In this document: positions 1 to 11,417 of the stretch, one piece after another
Position numbering within the stretch: the first letter of the stretch is position 1
How the letters are laid out: the number at the start of each line of letters is the position of its first letter
Origin: Burkholderiaceae bacterium
Lineage (GTDB): Bacteria > Pseudomonadota > Gammaproteobacteria > Burkholderiales > Burkholderiaceae_C
NCBI GenBank assembly: GCA_017992055.1
Contig: JAGOPK010000011.1
Span: 1 to 64,000, forward strand
Length of the DNA stretch: 64,000 nt
Reading direction: 5' to 3'
Translations under genes and position numbers: made by a program
Notes under the pieces: model-generated
Databases searched by the model: none
Told to the model about the DNA's origin: nothing
The model's input: the letters and a program-made list of their open reading frames with translations, nothing else

Positions 1-121
1 CAACCAGGAGGGCCTCAACCCGACCAGCGAATAGACTTATCCACAGATGGCTGTCTCCAAGACAGCCTCCCGCCCCTGGTCAAATTTCAATCGGCGCGGG
101 TGGTCAAATTTCGGTCGGCGC
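1..121. mobile_element. Probable remnant or end of an IS21-type insertion sequence
   Basis: Two direct copies of a roughly 21-bp motif, TGGTCAAATTTCRRTCGGCGC, lie at about 77-97 and 101-121, 24 bp apart. Multiple direct repeats of this kind at an element's end are a hallmark of IS21-family elements, where they bind the transposase, and the wording resembles IS21-type ends as I remember them. The adjacent gene on the minus strand stops inside the second copy, which fits an insertion boundary. The rest of the element would lie left of the window, so no transposase is visible. Family assignment is from memory. Confidence 0.45.
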
Positions 122-1090
122 CAACAGTCCGCAGCACAGGTAGCGCGTGTGCGGCGCCGCGCCGCCACCGCAGAAGAAGCGGTCGTAGCAGAAGCGGGCC
201 TCGAAGTCGTTGAGGTGGGCGGCGGCATAGGGCAGGGCCTCGTCGCTGCCGCCGCTGCCGGTGACCAGGCCCAGGCGAATGAAATCGGCGCGCGACAGCG
301 CACCGGGATCGGCCAGGGCCAGGTAGGCCATGGTGGGCATGCGGTAGTACTCGATCTGCCGGTAGCGCAGCGCGCCCGGCGCCGGCGAGGAGTCGCTGAC
401 CAGCGGCGCCAGCACAAAGGCCCAGTGCGCGGCGATGCGCGGCGCGCGGTGCTGGGCCACGAAGCCGAGGTAGCGCTCGCGCTCGGCGGCGTCGGACTGC
501 GCCAGCACGCGGCCCTGGGCATCCAGCCATTGCAACTGGTGCAGGCTGTGCAGCGGCCAGCCGTCGGCCCGCCAACCGCCGGGGTAGCCGCGGCCGAAGC
601 GGTACATCAGCTCCTGGGCCTCGGGCAGCGTGAGATCGTCGGCGGCCACCTCCACGTTCAGCAGCACCAGGTCCAGGTCGTAGAAGAAGTACAGGTCGAT
701 GTGCTGGACCTTGAGCTCAATGGGCGCGCGGCCGGGCTCGGTGAGCACGCGCGCGGCCACCACGTCGTGGCGACGGAACACGCGCATCGGCGAGCCCGGG
801 TCGTCGGGGTCGTTCACCCCCGGCTGGCGCCGGCCCTGGCCGTAGAGAAAGCGCTGCACATAGGGCAGGAAGGTGACGAACTCGCTGTAGTGGCGCTCGC
901 TCAGGCGCTCGGTGCCGCCGGCCACCTCGTCCACCACCTCGCGCCAGGGGCTGTCACTGCCCAGTCGCTCCCAGGGCCGCGCCGGTCCGGCCTGCTCGTC
1001 GGGCACCAGGGCCAGCGGCCACAGCAGCACCTGGCGGAAGTGACTCACCTGCAGCGGCTGCGGCGCGGCTTGGGGGGCGGATGCGTCCAT
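104..1090 (-). CDS. Conserved hypothetical protein, probably 3'-truncated
   Basis: This encodes a 328-residue soluble-looking protein of unknown function. It begins MDASAPQAAP and carries the N-terminal HFRQVLLWPLALVP stretch that I associate with a longer family of uncharacterised Burkholderiales proteins. It has no signal peptide or clear membrane helix. It ends with TRYLCCGLLAPTEI, and the last six or so residues and the stop codon come from the IS-like repeat at 101-121. My reading is that the native protein continued past TRYLCCG and that the C-terminal part was lost by insertion. Whether the fragment is still made or active cannot be told. The downstream hypothetical gene at 1133-1537 lies upstream in the same orientation. 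Confidence 0.6.
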   Translation of the reverse strand: MDASAPQAAPQPLQVSHFRQVLLWPLALVPDEQAGPARPWERLGSDSPWREVVDEVAGGTERLSERHYSEFVTFLPYVQRFLYGQGRRQPGVNDPDDPGSPMRVFRRHDVVAARVLTEPGRAPIELKVQHIDLYFFYDLDLVLLNVEVAADDLTLPEAQELMYRFGRGYPGGWRADGWPLHSLHQLQWLDAQGRVLAQSDAAERERYLGFVAQHRAPRIAAHWAFVLAPLVSDSSPAPGALRYRQIEYYRMPTMAYLALADPGALSRADFIRLGLVTGSGGSDEALPYAAAHLNDFEARFCYDRFFCGGGAAPHTRYLCCGLLAPTEI

Positions 1091-1132
1091 GCCGGGGCAG
1101 TGTAGGTTCGGCCGATGCCGGCCGCCATCGGA

Positions 1133-1537
1133 TCAGTGCCCGCGGTGCCGCGACCAGAAGTGCTTCAGCGCGCCCCAGCCGCGGCTGTGCTCATCGATAT
1201 CGTCGCCGGTGCGATCGAGATAGTCGCGCAGGCGGCGCAGTTCGGCGCTGACATCGCGCGGAAAGCCGCTGCGGCCGCCGCGGCGATCGGTCAGCAGGTC
1301 GTCCAGCACCTCGCGGGCCTCGGCCGGATCCCGCCAGTGCCAGGCGATGCGGTTGGCCACGCGTGGAAACTGCGTGCACAGCTGCAGCGGCCGGCGTCCC
1401 GCGGGCAGGCGGCGCAGCCAGTGGCGCGTGGTGCCGGTCAGCGATTCGTCGTCGTGCCGGCCCGGGCGGCGCACGGCCTCCCAGCGGTCGGCGGGCAGCG
1501 GCGGCGGGCGGAGGTGGAGTTTCCAGTGCAGGGCCAT
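1133..1537 (-). CDS. Conserved hypothetical protein (134 aa)
   Basis: This is a small, strongly basic and arginine-rich protein with no signal peptide or membrane segment. The middle contains FPRVANRIAWHWRDP, which resembles short uncharacterised proteins common in Burkholderiales chromosomes. The start is the ATG at 1535-1537. It precedes the truncated hypothetical gene at 104-1090 in the same orientation with 42 bp between them, so the two may be cotranscribed. It lies downstream of the hppA terminator. I do not recognise a function, and nothing in the sequence suggests an enzyme active site. Confidence 0.6.
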   Translation of the reverse strand: MALHWKLHLRPPPLPADRWEAVRRPGRHDDESLTGTTRHWLRRLPAGRRPLQLCTQFPRVANRIAWHWRDPAEAREVLDDLLTDRRGGRSGFPRDVSAELRRLRDYLDRTGDDIDEHSRGWGALKHFWSRHRGH

Positions 1538-1613
1538 GGCGGTGGATCGGCCGCCGGCGCCGGCGCTTGAGCCCGCCGGGACGGTTGGCCGGCACCGCAG
1601 TCCGCCGCGGCAT

Positions 1614-1641
1614 GAAAAAAGCCAGCCCGAGGGCTGGCTTT
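1614..1641 (-). terminator. Rho-independent terminator of hppA
   Basis: The inverted repeat GCCAGCCC/GGGCTGGC (1621-1628 with 1631-1638) is extended by A/T pairs. Read on the minus strand it is followed by a run of T, because the plus strand has seven A at 1614-1620. It lies 18 bp past the hppA stop codon. Confidence 0.85.
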
Positions 1642-1658
1642 GCGTGGCGCGCGGCGGC

Positions 1659-3815
1659 TTACTTCGATGCCGCCGGCGCGGTGGCCGCGGCGGGCGCGCC
1701 GTGCGTGGCCGCCGGCGCCTTGCCGGCCATGCTGCCGGCCTGCATCGGCAGCAGCGGCACGATCAACAGCGCGACGATGTTGATGATCTTGATCAGCGGA
1801 TTGACCGCCGGGCCGGCCGTGTCCTTGTAGGGATCACCCACGGTGTCGCCGGTGACCGCGGCCTTGTGCGCGTCGCTGCCCTTCTTGTGCAGCACGCCGG
1901 CCTCGTCCTTGAAGCCTTCTTCGATCAGCTTCTTGGCGTTGTCCCAGGCGCCGCCGCCGGTGCACATGCTGATGCCCACGAACAGGCCGGTGACGATGGT
2001 GCCCATCAGCAGGCCGCCAAGGGCCGCCGGGCCCAGCGCCAGGCCGACGACGATGGGCACCACCACCGGCAGCAGGCTGGGCACGATCATCTCCTTGATC
2101 GCGGCGGTGGTCAGCATGTCCACGGCCTTGCCGTATTCGGGCTTGGCCGTGCCTTCCATGATGCCCTTGATGTCGCGGAACTGCCGGCGCACCTCGACCA
2201 CCACCGAGCCGGCGGCGCGGCCCACGGCCTCCATGGCCATGGCGCCGAACAGGAAGGGGATCAGGCCGCCGATGAACAGGCCGACGATCACCATGTGGTC
2301 AGACAGGTCGAAGCTGACGTGCATGCCACGCGCTTCCAGCGCATGGGTGTAGTCGGCAAACAGCACCAGCGCCGCCAGGCCGGCCGAGCCGATGGCATAG
2401 CCCTTGGTCACGGCCTTGGTGGTGTTGCCCACCGCGTCCAGCGGGTCGGTGATGTCGCGCACCGCCGGTGGCAGTTCCGACATCTCGGCAATGCCGCCGG
2501 CGTTGTCGGTGATGGGCCCGTAGGCGTCGAGTGCGACCACGATGCCGGCCATGCTGAGCATGGAGGTGGCGGCAATGGCGATGCCGTACAGCCCAGCCAG
2601 CCAGTAGGCGGCCAGGATGGACAGGCAGACGAAGATCACCGGCCAGGCGGTGGACTTCATGCTCACGCCCAGGCCGGCGATGATGTTGGTGCCGTGTCCG
2701 GTGGTGCTGGCCTGGGCCACGTGCTGCACCGGCTTGAACTGCGTGCCGGTGTAGTACTCGGTGATCCAGACCATGGCCGCGGTCAGCACCAGGCCCACGG
2801 CGCAGGCGCCGATCAGCTTCAGGTGGGTGCCCGGGCCCAGGGCGTCGCCAGGCATCACCGCATAGGTCACGCCGATGAAGGCGATGAAGGACAGCACGCC
2901 GGCGACGATCAGGCCGCGGTACAGCGCCGGCATCACGTTCTTCATGTCCGGCGTGGCCTTGACGAAGCCGCAGCCGATGATGGACGCGATGATGGACACG
3001 CCGCCCAGGATCAGCGGATAGACCACCGCGGCCATCGGCGCCGCGCTGACCATCAGCGCGCCCAGGGCCATGGTGGCGATCAGCGTCACCGCATAGGTCT
3101 CGAACAGGTCGGCGGCCATGCCGGCGCAGTCGCCGACGTTGTCGCCCACGTTGTCGGCGATCACCGCCGGGTTGCGCGGGTCGTCCTCGGGGATGCCGGC
3201 CTCGACCTTGCCCACCAGGTCGGCGCCGACGTCGGCGCCCTTGGTGAAGATGCCGCCGCCCAGGCGCGCAAAGATCGAGATCAGGCTGGCGCCGAAGGCC
3301 AGGCCCAGCAGCGGCTTGAGCACCTGCGACAGGCTCTTGTCGGGCGTGAGGTTGCCGTTGCCGGTGATGAACAGGAAGAAGATGCCCACGCCCAGCAGGC
3401 CCAGGCCGACCACCAGCATGCCGGTGATGGCCCCGCCCTTGAAGGCCACGTCCAGCGCCGGCACCATGCCGCGCGTGGCCGCCTGGGCGGTGCGCACATT
3501 GGCGCGCACCGAGACGTTCATGCCGATGAAGCCGCAGGCGCCCGAGAGCACCGCGCCGAGCACGAAGCCGGCGGCCGAGGCGCCGTCGAGGAACACGCCG
3601 ATCAGCACCGCCAGCACCACGCCGACGATGGCGATGGTGCGGTACTGACGCGCAAGGTACGCGGCCGCACCCTGCTGGATCGCCCCGGCGATCTCCTGCA
3701 TGCGGGCATTGCCCGCGTCCTGTCCCAGGATCCAGCTTCGCTGCACGAAGCCATACAAAACGGCCGCAAGGCCGCAGGCCAGCGCGATGTAGAGCGCCAT
3801 CGTGGTCGAAATCAA
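1659..3815 (-). CDS. hppA: Membrane-bound, K+-insensitive proton-pumping pyrophosphatase HppA
   Basis: HppA hydrolyses pyrophosphate at the cytoplasmic face and uses the energy to pump protons across the inner membrane. The protein is about 718 residues, normal for the family, and nearly all hydrophobic helices. It carries the [21 protein letters not shown] region and other family signatures. The GNTTKA motif has lysine at about residue 467; family studies show that lysine here replaces the K+ ion, whereas K+-dependent enzymes have alanine. I chose the TTG at 3813-3815 because an AAGGAG sits 5-6 bp upstream; the ATG at 3798-3800 is the alternative. The gene is divergent from the soluble pyrophosphatase gene ppa and has its own terminator. 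Confidence 0.95.
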   Translation of the reverse strand: MISTTMALYIALACGLAAVLYGFVQRSWILGQDAGNARMQEIAGAIQQGAAAYLARQYRTIAIVGVVLAVLIGVFLDGASAAGFVLGAVLSGACGFIGMNVSVRANVRTAQAATRGMVPALDVAFKGGAITGMLVVGLGLLGVGIFFLFITGNGNLTPDKSLSQVLKPLLGLAFGASLISIFARLGGGIFTKGADVGADLVGKVEAGIPEDDPRNPAVIADNVGDNVGDCAGMAADLFETYAVTLIATMALGALMVSAAPMAAVVYPLILGGVSIIASIIGCGFVKATPDMKNVMPALYRGLIVAGVLSFIAFIGVTYAVMPGDALGPGTHLKLIGACAVGLVLTAAMVWITEYYTGTQFKPVQHVAQASTTGHGTNIIAGLGVSMKSTAWPVIFVCLSILAAYWLAGLYGIAIAATSMLSMAGIVVALDAYGPITDNAGGIAEMSELPPAVRDITDPLDAVGNTTKAVTKGYAIGSAGLAALVLFADYTHALEARGMHVSFDLSDHMVIVGLFIGGLIPFLFGAMAMEAVGRAAGSVVVEVRRQFRDIKGIMEGTAKPEYGKAVDMLTTAAIKEMIVPSLLPVVVPIVVGLALGPAALGGLLMGTIVTGLFVGISMCTGGGAWDNAKKLIEEGFKDEAGVLHKKGSDAHKAAVTGDTVGDPYKDTAGPAVNPLIKIINIVALLIVPLLPMQAGSMAGKAPAATHGAPAAATAPAASK

Positions 3816-4069
3816 GGGTTCTCCTTCCTCGGTTTTCAAGCCAAGTCCTGTGCGGACTGCGCCACCGCTCGGTGGGTGCGAAAGCCCGGCGTCAGCGCGC
3901 CGTGGCAGTGGTCGCCGGACCAATGTACGGGATGGTTCCGGGCCGCGTACCGGTGTTTTCCTGCGGTAGCGCAAGGCCGCTGCACGTCAGGGCAGGGTCA
4001 AGCGGGGTCCGTAGAATCGGGTTTTCCCGAGAACCGTCCCATCCACCCCACCATCGGCACTGCCCGTCC

Positions 4070-4609
4070 ATGAGCCTGCACAACGTGACCCCCGGCGCCA
4101 AGGCGCCCGAAGAATTCAACGTCATCATCGAGATCCCGATGAACGGCGACCCGATCAAGTACGAGGTCGACCATGAGTCGGGCGCGCTGTTCGTCGACCG
4201 CTTCATGAGCACGGCCATGCACTACCCGTGCAACTACGGCTACATCCCCAACACCCTGGCCGACGATGGCGACCCGGTGGATGTGCTGGTGGTCACGCCG
4301 GTGCCGCTGATCCCCGGCGTGGTGGTGCGCTGCCGCGCCCTGGGCATGCTGAAGATGGACGACGAGGCCGGTGGCGACAACAAGCTGCTGGCCGTGCCGG
4401 TGGACAAGATCCTGTCGATCTACAGCCAGTGGCAGAAGCCGGAAGACCTGAACCCGCTGCGCCTGAAGACCATCCAGCACTTCTTCGAGCACTACAAGGA
4501 CCTGGAGCCCGGCAAGTGGGTCAAGGTGCTGGGCTGGGAAGGCCCCGAGGCCGCCAAGCAGGAAATCATCGGCGGCATCGCCCGCTACAAGGCCGAGCCG
4601 GCCAAGTGA
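4070..4609 (+). CDS. ppa: Inorganic pyrophosphatase, soluble family I
   Basis: This cytosolic Mg2+-dependent enzyme splits pyrophosphate into two phosphates and pulls biosynthetic reactions forward. The 179-residue length is typical of bacterial family I. Visible family features are [15 protein letters not shown] near the N terminus, NYGYIPNT, and the metal-binding signature [10 protein letters not shown]. The start ATG at 4070 gives [17 protein letters not shown], matching the usual N terminus. An upstream TAGAAT (4012-4017) could be the -10 element. The gene is divergent from hppA, so two very different pyrophosphatases share one 254-bp intergenic region; I see no other gene there. Confidence 0.96.
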   Translation: MSLHNVTPGAKAPEEFNVIIEIPMNGDPIKYEVDHESGALFVDRFMSTAMHYPCNYGYIPNTLADDGDPVDVLVVTPVPLIPGVVVRCRALGMLKMDDEAGGDNKLLAVPVDKILSIYSQWQKPEDLNPLRLKTIQHFFEHYKDLEPGKWVKVLGWEGPEAAKQEIIGGIARYKAEPAK

Positions 4610-4610
4610 T

Positions 4611-4646
4611 GTGAACCGGCGCCGGCCCGGCCGGCGCCAGGTTCAC
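4611..4646. terminator. Long hairpin between convergent ppa and acyl-CoA synthetase genes
   Basis: There is a near-perfect inverted repeat of 16 bp, GTGAACCGGCGCCGGC with its complement at 4630-4646, with one bulged A at 4639 and a three-base loop. It begins just after the ppa stop and covers the stop codon of the convergent gene. There is no T tract, so it is a probable bidirectional transcription-end or mRNA-protecting structure rather than a textbook terminator. Confidence 0.6.
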
Positions 4647-7321
4647 AGCGCCTTGCTGACCAGCTTGAAGTCCGGGTCCTCGGCAAAGCGGTGCACCGCA
4701 AAGCCCAGCCCGGTCATCAGCTTGAGCATGTTGGGGTTGTTGGCCAGCACCAGGCCGTCGATCTCGGCTAGGCCCTTGGCGCGGGCGAAGTCCATGATCG
4801 CCAGCATCAGGCGCGAACCCAGGCCCTGGCCCTTGAAGGCGTCGCTGACCACCAGCGAGAACTCGCAGCTGGTCTGGTCGGGGTTGGTGATGTAGCGCGA
4901 CACGCCGATGATCTGCTCGCGCTCGACAAAGCCGCCATCGGCCTGCGCCTCGCGGCTGCGGTGCACCGCCACCAGGGCCATCTCGCGGTCGTAGTCGATC
5001 AGCGTATAGCGCGCCAGCATGCGCGGCGGCAGTTCCTGCAGCGTGCTGGCAAAGCGGAAGTAGCGGCTTTCGTCCGACAGGCCACGGGTGAAGTCCTGCA
5101 GCATCTCGGCATCGTCGGGCCGCACCGGGCGGATGGTGTACAGGCCGCCGCCCTTCATCGGCCACTCGCGCTCGTAGGCGCTGGGGTAGGGCAGGATGGC
5201 CAGGTGGTGGTACTCGCCGATGGTCGGCGGCGCATGGGCGATGACCACGCGCGCATCCACCGCCACCGCGCCGGTCTCGTCGACGATGATGGGGTTGATG
5301 TCCATCTCGCGCAGCTGCGGCAGCTGGCAGACCATTTCCGACACGCGCAGCAGCACCTGCTCGATGGCCTCGACATCGGCCGCCGGCTGGCCGCGCCACT
5401 CACCCAGCAGCGCGGCCACGCGCGAGCGCTCGATCAGGCGCCGCGCCAGAAACTGGTTCAGCGGCGGCAGTTCCATCGCCCGGTCGGCGATCAGCTCGAT
5501 CATCGTGCCGCCGGCGCCGAAGGTGATCACCGGGCCGAAGGGATCGTCGGTGGACAGGCCGATGTAGATCTCGCGGCCACGCCGCTTGGCGGCCATGGGC
5601 TGGATGGTCACGCCGTTGATGCGTGCCTCGGGCTGGGCCTTCTTCACCGCCGCCAGCATGTCGTTGTAGGTGTCGCGCACCTGGGTGGCGGTCAGCACGT
5701 TCAGGGCCACGCCCTGCACATCGCTCTTGTGGCTGATGTCGGGCGAGTCGATCTTCAGCGCCACCGGATAGCCCAGCTGGGCGGCGATCAGCATGGCCTC
5801 GCTGGCGCTGCGTGCCAGCATGGTGCGCGTGACCGGGATGTGGAAGGCCGCCAGCAGGGCCTTGCTCTCCATCTCGGTCAGCACCTTGCGGCGCTCGGCC
5901 AGCACGCCTTCGATCAGCAGGCGTGCGCCCTCGGTGTCGGGCTGGGCCAGCGTGGACAGCGGCGGCGGCGTCTGCTGCAGCAGCTGCTGGTTCTGGTAGA
6001 AGCTTGCGATGTTGCCGAAGGCATCCACCGCCGCCTCGGGCGTGCGGAAGTTGGGCAGCTGCGCGGCGTTCAGCACCTCGCGCCCGGCGCGCACCTGCTC
6101 GTCGCCCATCCAGCAGGCCAGCACCGGCTTGCCGGTGGCGCGAAACACCTCGGACAGCGCCCGCGCCACCTCGGCCGGGTCGGTCTCGGGCTTGGGGCTG
6201 AAGATGGCCAGCAGGCCGTCGACGCCGCCGTCCTTGCCGCAGGCCTGCACCGCGGCGCGGTAATGCGCCGGCAGAGCGTCCTCGCCCAGGTCGATCACGC
6301 TCTGCAGGTTGGCGCCGGCCGGCAGCAGCGGCGCCAGCGCCAGGCGCGTGGCATCGCCGAGCTGGGCCACGTCCAGGCCGATCTCGTTGGCCCAGTCGGC
6401 GGCCAGCACGCCGGGGCCGCCGCCATTGGTGACGATGGCCAGGCGCCGGCCCACCGGCCGGTAGCGCGAGGCCAGGCACTTGGCGGCCGAGAACAGCTGG
6501 GTGAAGACGCGCACCCGCACCGCGCCGGCGCGGCGCAGCGCAGCCTCGAACACATCGTCGCTGCCGACGATGGCCGCCGAATGGGTCAGCGCCGCGCGGC
6601 TGCCGGCCGGCTTGCGCCCGGCCTTCATCACCACCACCGGTTTGGCATGGGCCGCGGCGCGCAGCGCGCTCATGAAGCGCCGCGCCTGGCGTATGCCTTC
6701 CATGTAGACCAGGATGCTCTGCGTGCTGCCGTCGTTGGCCAGGAAGTCCAGCACCTGGGGCAGCTCGACCGCGGTGTTGGGGCCCAGCGAGACCACGGTG
6801 GAAAAGCCGACGCCGTTGCGCCGGGCCCAATCGAGCATCGAGGCCGTCAGTGCGCCCGACTGCGACACCAGGGCCAACGGCCCCGGCGTGGCCAGCGGGC
6901 CGGCGCCGCCGGCATTGAGCTTCAGGTGCGGGCGCTGGAAACCCAGGCTGTTGGGCCCCAGCAGGTGCACGCCGTAGCGCTTGGCAATGGCCTGCATCTC
7001 GGCGCACTGGGCCACCGGCATGCCGGCGCCCAGCACCAGGGCGGCACGGCAGCGGATGCGGCCCACCACCTCCAGCGCCGCGCCCACCTGCTCATGCGGC
7101 AGGGCGATGATGGCCAGGTCGGCGCGCGAATGCGCCAAGTCGGCCAGCGTGCCGCTCATGCCGATGTCCAGATGGCTCACTGGCCCGGCAAAGCCATGGC
7201 GGCCCAGCTCGGCCAGCAGGGCCCGGGCATGGGCGGTCTGGCTGTCGGGCCGCTGGTCGTCGCCGGCGAAGACGACGATGGATTCGGGTGAAAACAGCGG
7301 GGTCAGGTAGTGCTTGTCCAT
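4643..7321 (-). CDS. ADP-forming acyl-CoA synthetase fused to GNAT acetyltransferase (Pat-like)
   Basis: This 892-residue fusion protein reads, in order, as a CoA-binding domain (about 1-135), succinyl-CoA-ligase-like flavodoxin domains (about 140-460), an ATP-grasp domain (about 480-700) and a C-terminal GNAT domain (about 715-892) with the acetyl-CoA loop GQGLGSRLM. This is the layout of protein lysine acetyltransferases such as Salmonella Pat and E. coli YfiQ/PatZ, which acetylate and switch off acetyl-CoA synthetase. The position of the phospho-histidine of active NDP-forming synthetases is occupied by His247 (ALTHSAAIVGSD), so a synthetase activity is not excluded. The ATG at 7319-7321 is the only good start. 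Its end runs into the hairpin shared with ppa. Whether it is a regulator, a metabolic enzyme or both is open. Confidence 0.88.
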   Translation of the reverse strand: MDKHYLTPLFSPESIVVFAGDDQRPDSQTAHARALLAELGRHGFAGPVSHLDIGMSGTLADLAHSRADLAIIALPHEQVGAALEVVGRIRCRAALVLGAGMPVAQCAEMQAIAKRYGVHLLGPNSLGFQRPHLKLNAGGAGPLATPGPLALVSQSGALTASMLDWARRNGVGFSTVVSLGPNTAVELPQVLDFLANDGSTQSILVYMEGIRQARRFMSALRAAAHAKPVVVMKAGRKPAGSRAALTHSAAIVGSDDVFEAALRRAGAVRVRVFTQLFSAAKCLASRYRPVGRRLAIVTNGGGPGVLAADWANEIGLDVAQLGDATRLALAPLLPAGANLQSVIDLGEDALPAHYRAAVQACGKDGGVDGLLAIFSPKPETDPAEVARALSEVFRATGKPVLACWMGDEQVRAGREVLNAAQLPNFRTPEAAVDAFGNIASFYQNQQLLQQTPPPLSTLAQPDTEGARLLIEGVLAERRKVLTEMESKALLAAFHIPVTRTMLARSASEAMLIAAQLGYPVALKIDSPDISHKSDVQGVALNVLTATQVRDTYNDMLAAVKKAQPEARINGVTIQPMAAKRRGREIYIGLSTDDPFGPVITFGAGGTMIELIADRAMELPPLNQFLARRLIERSRVAALLGEWRGQPAADVEAIEQVLLRVSEMVCQLPQLREMDINPIIVDETGAVAVDARVVIAHAPPTIGEYHHLAILPYPSAYEREWPMKGGGLYTIRPVRPDDAEMLQDFTRGLSDESRYFRFASTLQELPPRMLARYTLIDYDREMALVAVHRSREAQADGGFVEREQIIGVSRYITNPDQTSCEFSLVVSDAFKGQGLGSRLMLAIMDFARAKGLAEIDGLVLANNPNMLKLMTGLGFAVHRFAEDPDFKLVSKAL

Positions 7322-7417
7322 GGCACGGCCGGCGGGCAGGGCGCGGCAAGGGTTTGCCCGAGTATCGGCGCCGGACCGCGGCCGCGACAGCGCCCCCGCC
7401 TAGTGGCTTGCCCTGAA

Positions 7418-8614
7418 TCAAGCCTTGAACGGGCTGTGCTCCTGCAACTCGTCCACATAGGCGGCCATGCCCCGGCCTTCCTGGGCCAGGAAGTCGGCCA
7501 CCGCCTCGTTGAAGCGCGGATGCGCCAGCCAGTGCGCCGAGCGCGTGGGCGTGGGCAACAGGCCACGCGCCATCTTGTGCTCGCCCTGGGCGCCACCCTC
7601 GAAGCGCTGCAGGCCCTGGGCGATGCACCACTGCAGCGGCTGGTAGTAGCAGGCCTCGAAGTGCAGGCAGGGCAGGTGCTCCAGCGCGCCCCAGTAGCGG
7701 CCGAAGGCGCTGCCGCGGGTGCGGTCCACCGCCACCAGCGACACGGCGATGGGCCGGTCGTCGCGCCGGGCCACGAACATCACCCAGTGTTCGGCCATCT
7801 GCGTGGCCATGGCCTGGAAGAAGCCCGGGTTCAGATACGGCCTGGAATGGTGCTCGCGGTAGGTGTTGGCATAGCAGGCATAGAACATCCGCCACAGCCC
7901 GGCGTCGATGTCCGGTCCTTCGTGCACCGTGAAGTGCACGCCGGCCTCGGCCACGCGGCGGCGCTCCTGCTGGATCTTCTTGCGCTTGTCGCGCGTCAGG
8001 CTGGCCAGGAAAGCGCTGAAGTCGGGCCAGGCGGCGCCGGCCGGCTGCTGCCAGTGGAACTGCACGCCATGGCGCACCAGGCCGCCGGCGGCGGCCACCG
8101 CCCCGGCCTCGTCGTCGGCATGGAACAGCAGGTGCAGGCCCGAGGCGCGTTCCTGCTCGGCCACGGCCTGCAGGCCGGCCAGCAGGGCCGCGCGCGCGGC
8201 CGCATCCACCGCCATCAGCCGCGTGCCCGGCACCGGTGTGAATGGCACGGCCACCAGCAGCTTGGGGTAGTAGCGCAAGCCGTGGCGCTGGTAGGCATCG
8301 GCCCAGGCCCAGTCGAACACGTACTCGCCATAGGAATGCGTCTTCAGATAGGCCGGCGCCGCAGCCACCAGCTCGCCGCCGCGGTGCACGCTGACGAAGC
8401 GCGGCGTCCAGCCGGTTTCGGCCACCGCGCAGCCGTGGGTGTGCAGCGCCGCCAGATAGGCATGGCGCATGAACGGCGTGGGCCGGCTTTGCGCGGCCAG
8501 CAGGCCGTCCCAGGCCGGGCCGTCCAGCGCCGACGGGTCATCGGTGACGCGGATAACATGAGCCTCCCGTCCCGCGATCCCGCTGTCTGCGCCACCGCCG
8601 GTGGCCGCCGTCAT
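7418..8614 (-). CDS. GNAT-superfamily N-acyltransferase of the COG3146 type
   Basis: This 398-residue protein of the peptidogalycan biosynthesis/GNAT-like family has two GNAT-related lobes; substrates are not established for the family. Recognisable pieces are PFMRHAYLAALHTHGC near the N terminus, TRDKRKKIQQERR in the middle, and the C-terminal HFEACYYQPLQWCIAQGL and GAQGEHKMARGLLP segments. The start is the ATG at 8612-8614, preceded by AGGA; longer readings upstream would run across nadE on the opposite strand. Only 15 bp separate this start from the divergent nadE start. No signal peptide or membrane helix is visible, so it is probably cytosolic. Confidence 0.85.
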   Translation of the reverse strand: MTAATGGGADSGIAGREAHVIRVTDDPSALDGPAWDGLLAAQSRPTPFMRHAYLAALHTHGCAVAETGWTPRFVSVHRGGELVAAAPAYLKTHSYGEYVFDWAWADAYQRHGLRYYPKLLVAVPFTPVPGTRLMAVDAAARAALLAGLQAVAEQERASGLHLLFHADDEAGAVAAAGGLVRHGVQFHWQQPAGAAWPDFSAFLASLTRDKRKKIQQERRRVAEAGVHFTVHEGPDIDAGLWRMFYACYANTYREHHSRPYLNPGFFQAMATQMAEHWVMFVARRDDRPIAVSLVAVDRTRGSAFGRYWGALEHLPCLHFEACYYQPLQWCIAQGLQRFEGGAQGEHKMARGLLPTPTRSAHWLAHPRFNEAVADFLAQEGRGMAAYVDELQEHSPFKA

Positions 8615-8629
8615 CGTTCCTGTCACCGT

Positions 8630-10735
<2,106 letters not shown>

Positions 10736-10757
10736 GGCGCTTCTTCAGCCGTGCCAC

Positions 10758-10784
10758 ACGGGCCCTGCGGGGCCCGTTGTCTTT
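10758..10784 (+). terminator. Terminator after glnB
   Basis: The stem ACGGGCCC/GGGCCCGT (10758-10765 with 10770-10777) has a four-base loop and is followed by a T-rich tail TGTCTTT. It lies between convergent glnB and the LOG-family gene. Confidence 0.75.
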
Positions 10785-10804
10785 GGTGCGGCGCGTTGGG
10801 GGCC

Positions 10805-11404
10805 TCAGATGCGGCCGAAGTCGTCGTCGTCCGGATCGCCGCGCCGCGCCACCAGGGCGTCGAGCAGGCGCTCGACCTCGCTGTCGACCAGCAGCATGGC
10901 CATCTGGCCCTGGTCCATGAAGCCCTGGGCCACGGCATGGCGCAGAAAGTCCAGCATCGGCTGCCAGTAGCCGGCGGCATCCAGCAGGGCCATCGGCCGG
11001 TCGTGGTAGGCCAGGTGGCGCCAGGTCCAGACTTCGAACAGCTCCTCGAAGGTGCCGATGCCGCCGGGCATGGCGATGAAGGCGTCGGCACGCTCGGCCA
11101 TCATCTGCTTGCGCTGGTGCATGGTCTGCACCACATGCAGCTCGTGCAGGCCGTGGTGGCCGACTTCCATCTTCATCAGCGTCTCGGGGATCACGCCGAC
11201 CACGCGGCCGCCGGCGGACAGCACGGCATCGGCCACCTCACCCATCAGCCCGGCGCGGCCGCCGCCGTAGACCAGCTGCCAGCCACGCCGGCCGATGGCC
11301 GTGCCCAGGGCGCGGGCCAGTTCGCGGTAGACGGGCTGCGCGCCCAGGCGCGAGCCGCAGTAGACGCAGACACTGAAGGACGGGGCGGTGGACGCGGATG
11401 GCAT
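10805..11404 (-). CDS. LOG-family protein (TIGR00730; nucleotide phosphoribohydrolase type)
   Basis: This is a Rossmann-fold protein of about 199 residues. It contains the family signature PGGIGTFEELFEVWTW, plus YGGGRAGLMG and HQRKQMM. Family members, first described as plant LONELY GUY, cleave the ribosyl bond of nucleoside monophosphates, releasing cytokinin-like bases; in most bacteria the physiological role is unclear. I give the ATG at 11402-11404. A GTG at 11425 would add seven residues and overlap the stop of the upstream RDD gene, which fits the tight spacing of this operon. It is the last gene of the sigma factor operon by orientation and spacing. Confidence 0.85.
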   Translation of the reverse strand: MPSASTAPSFSVCVYCGSRLGAQPVYRELARALGTAIGRRGWQLVYGGGRAGLMGEVADAVLSAGGRVVGVIPETLMKMEVGHHGLHELHVVQTMHQRKQMMAERADAFIAMPGGIGTFEELFEVWTWRHLAYHDRPMALLDAAGYWQPMLDFLRHAVAQGFMDQGQMAMLLVDSEVERLLDALVARRGDPDDDDFGRI

Positions 11405-11417
11405 GGCGCGGCAGGGC

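Noticed and set aside
3872-4069. A longer N terminus for the soluble pyrophosphatase
   Set aside because: The additional 66 residues are not family-like and would cover the likely promoter region; the ATG at 4070 gives the standard N terminus.
1347-4073. A 908-codon plus-strand frame opposite hppA
   Set aside because: It is full of His/Asp/Gln runs without domain signatures, and hppA on the other strand is certain.
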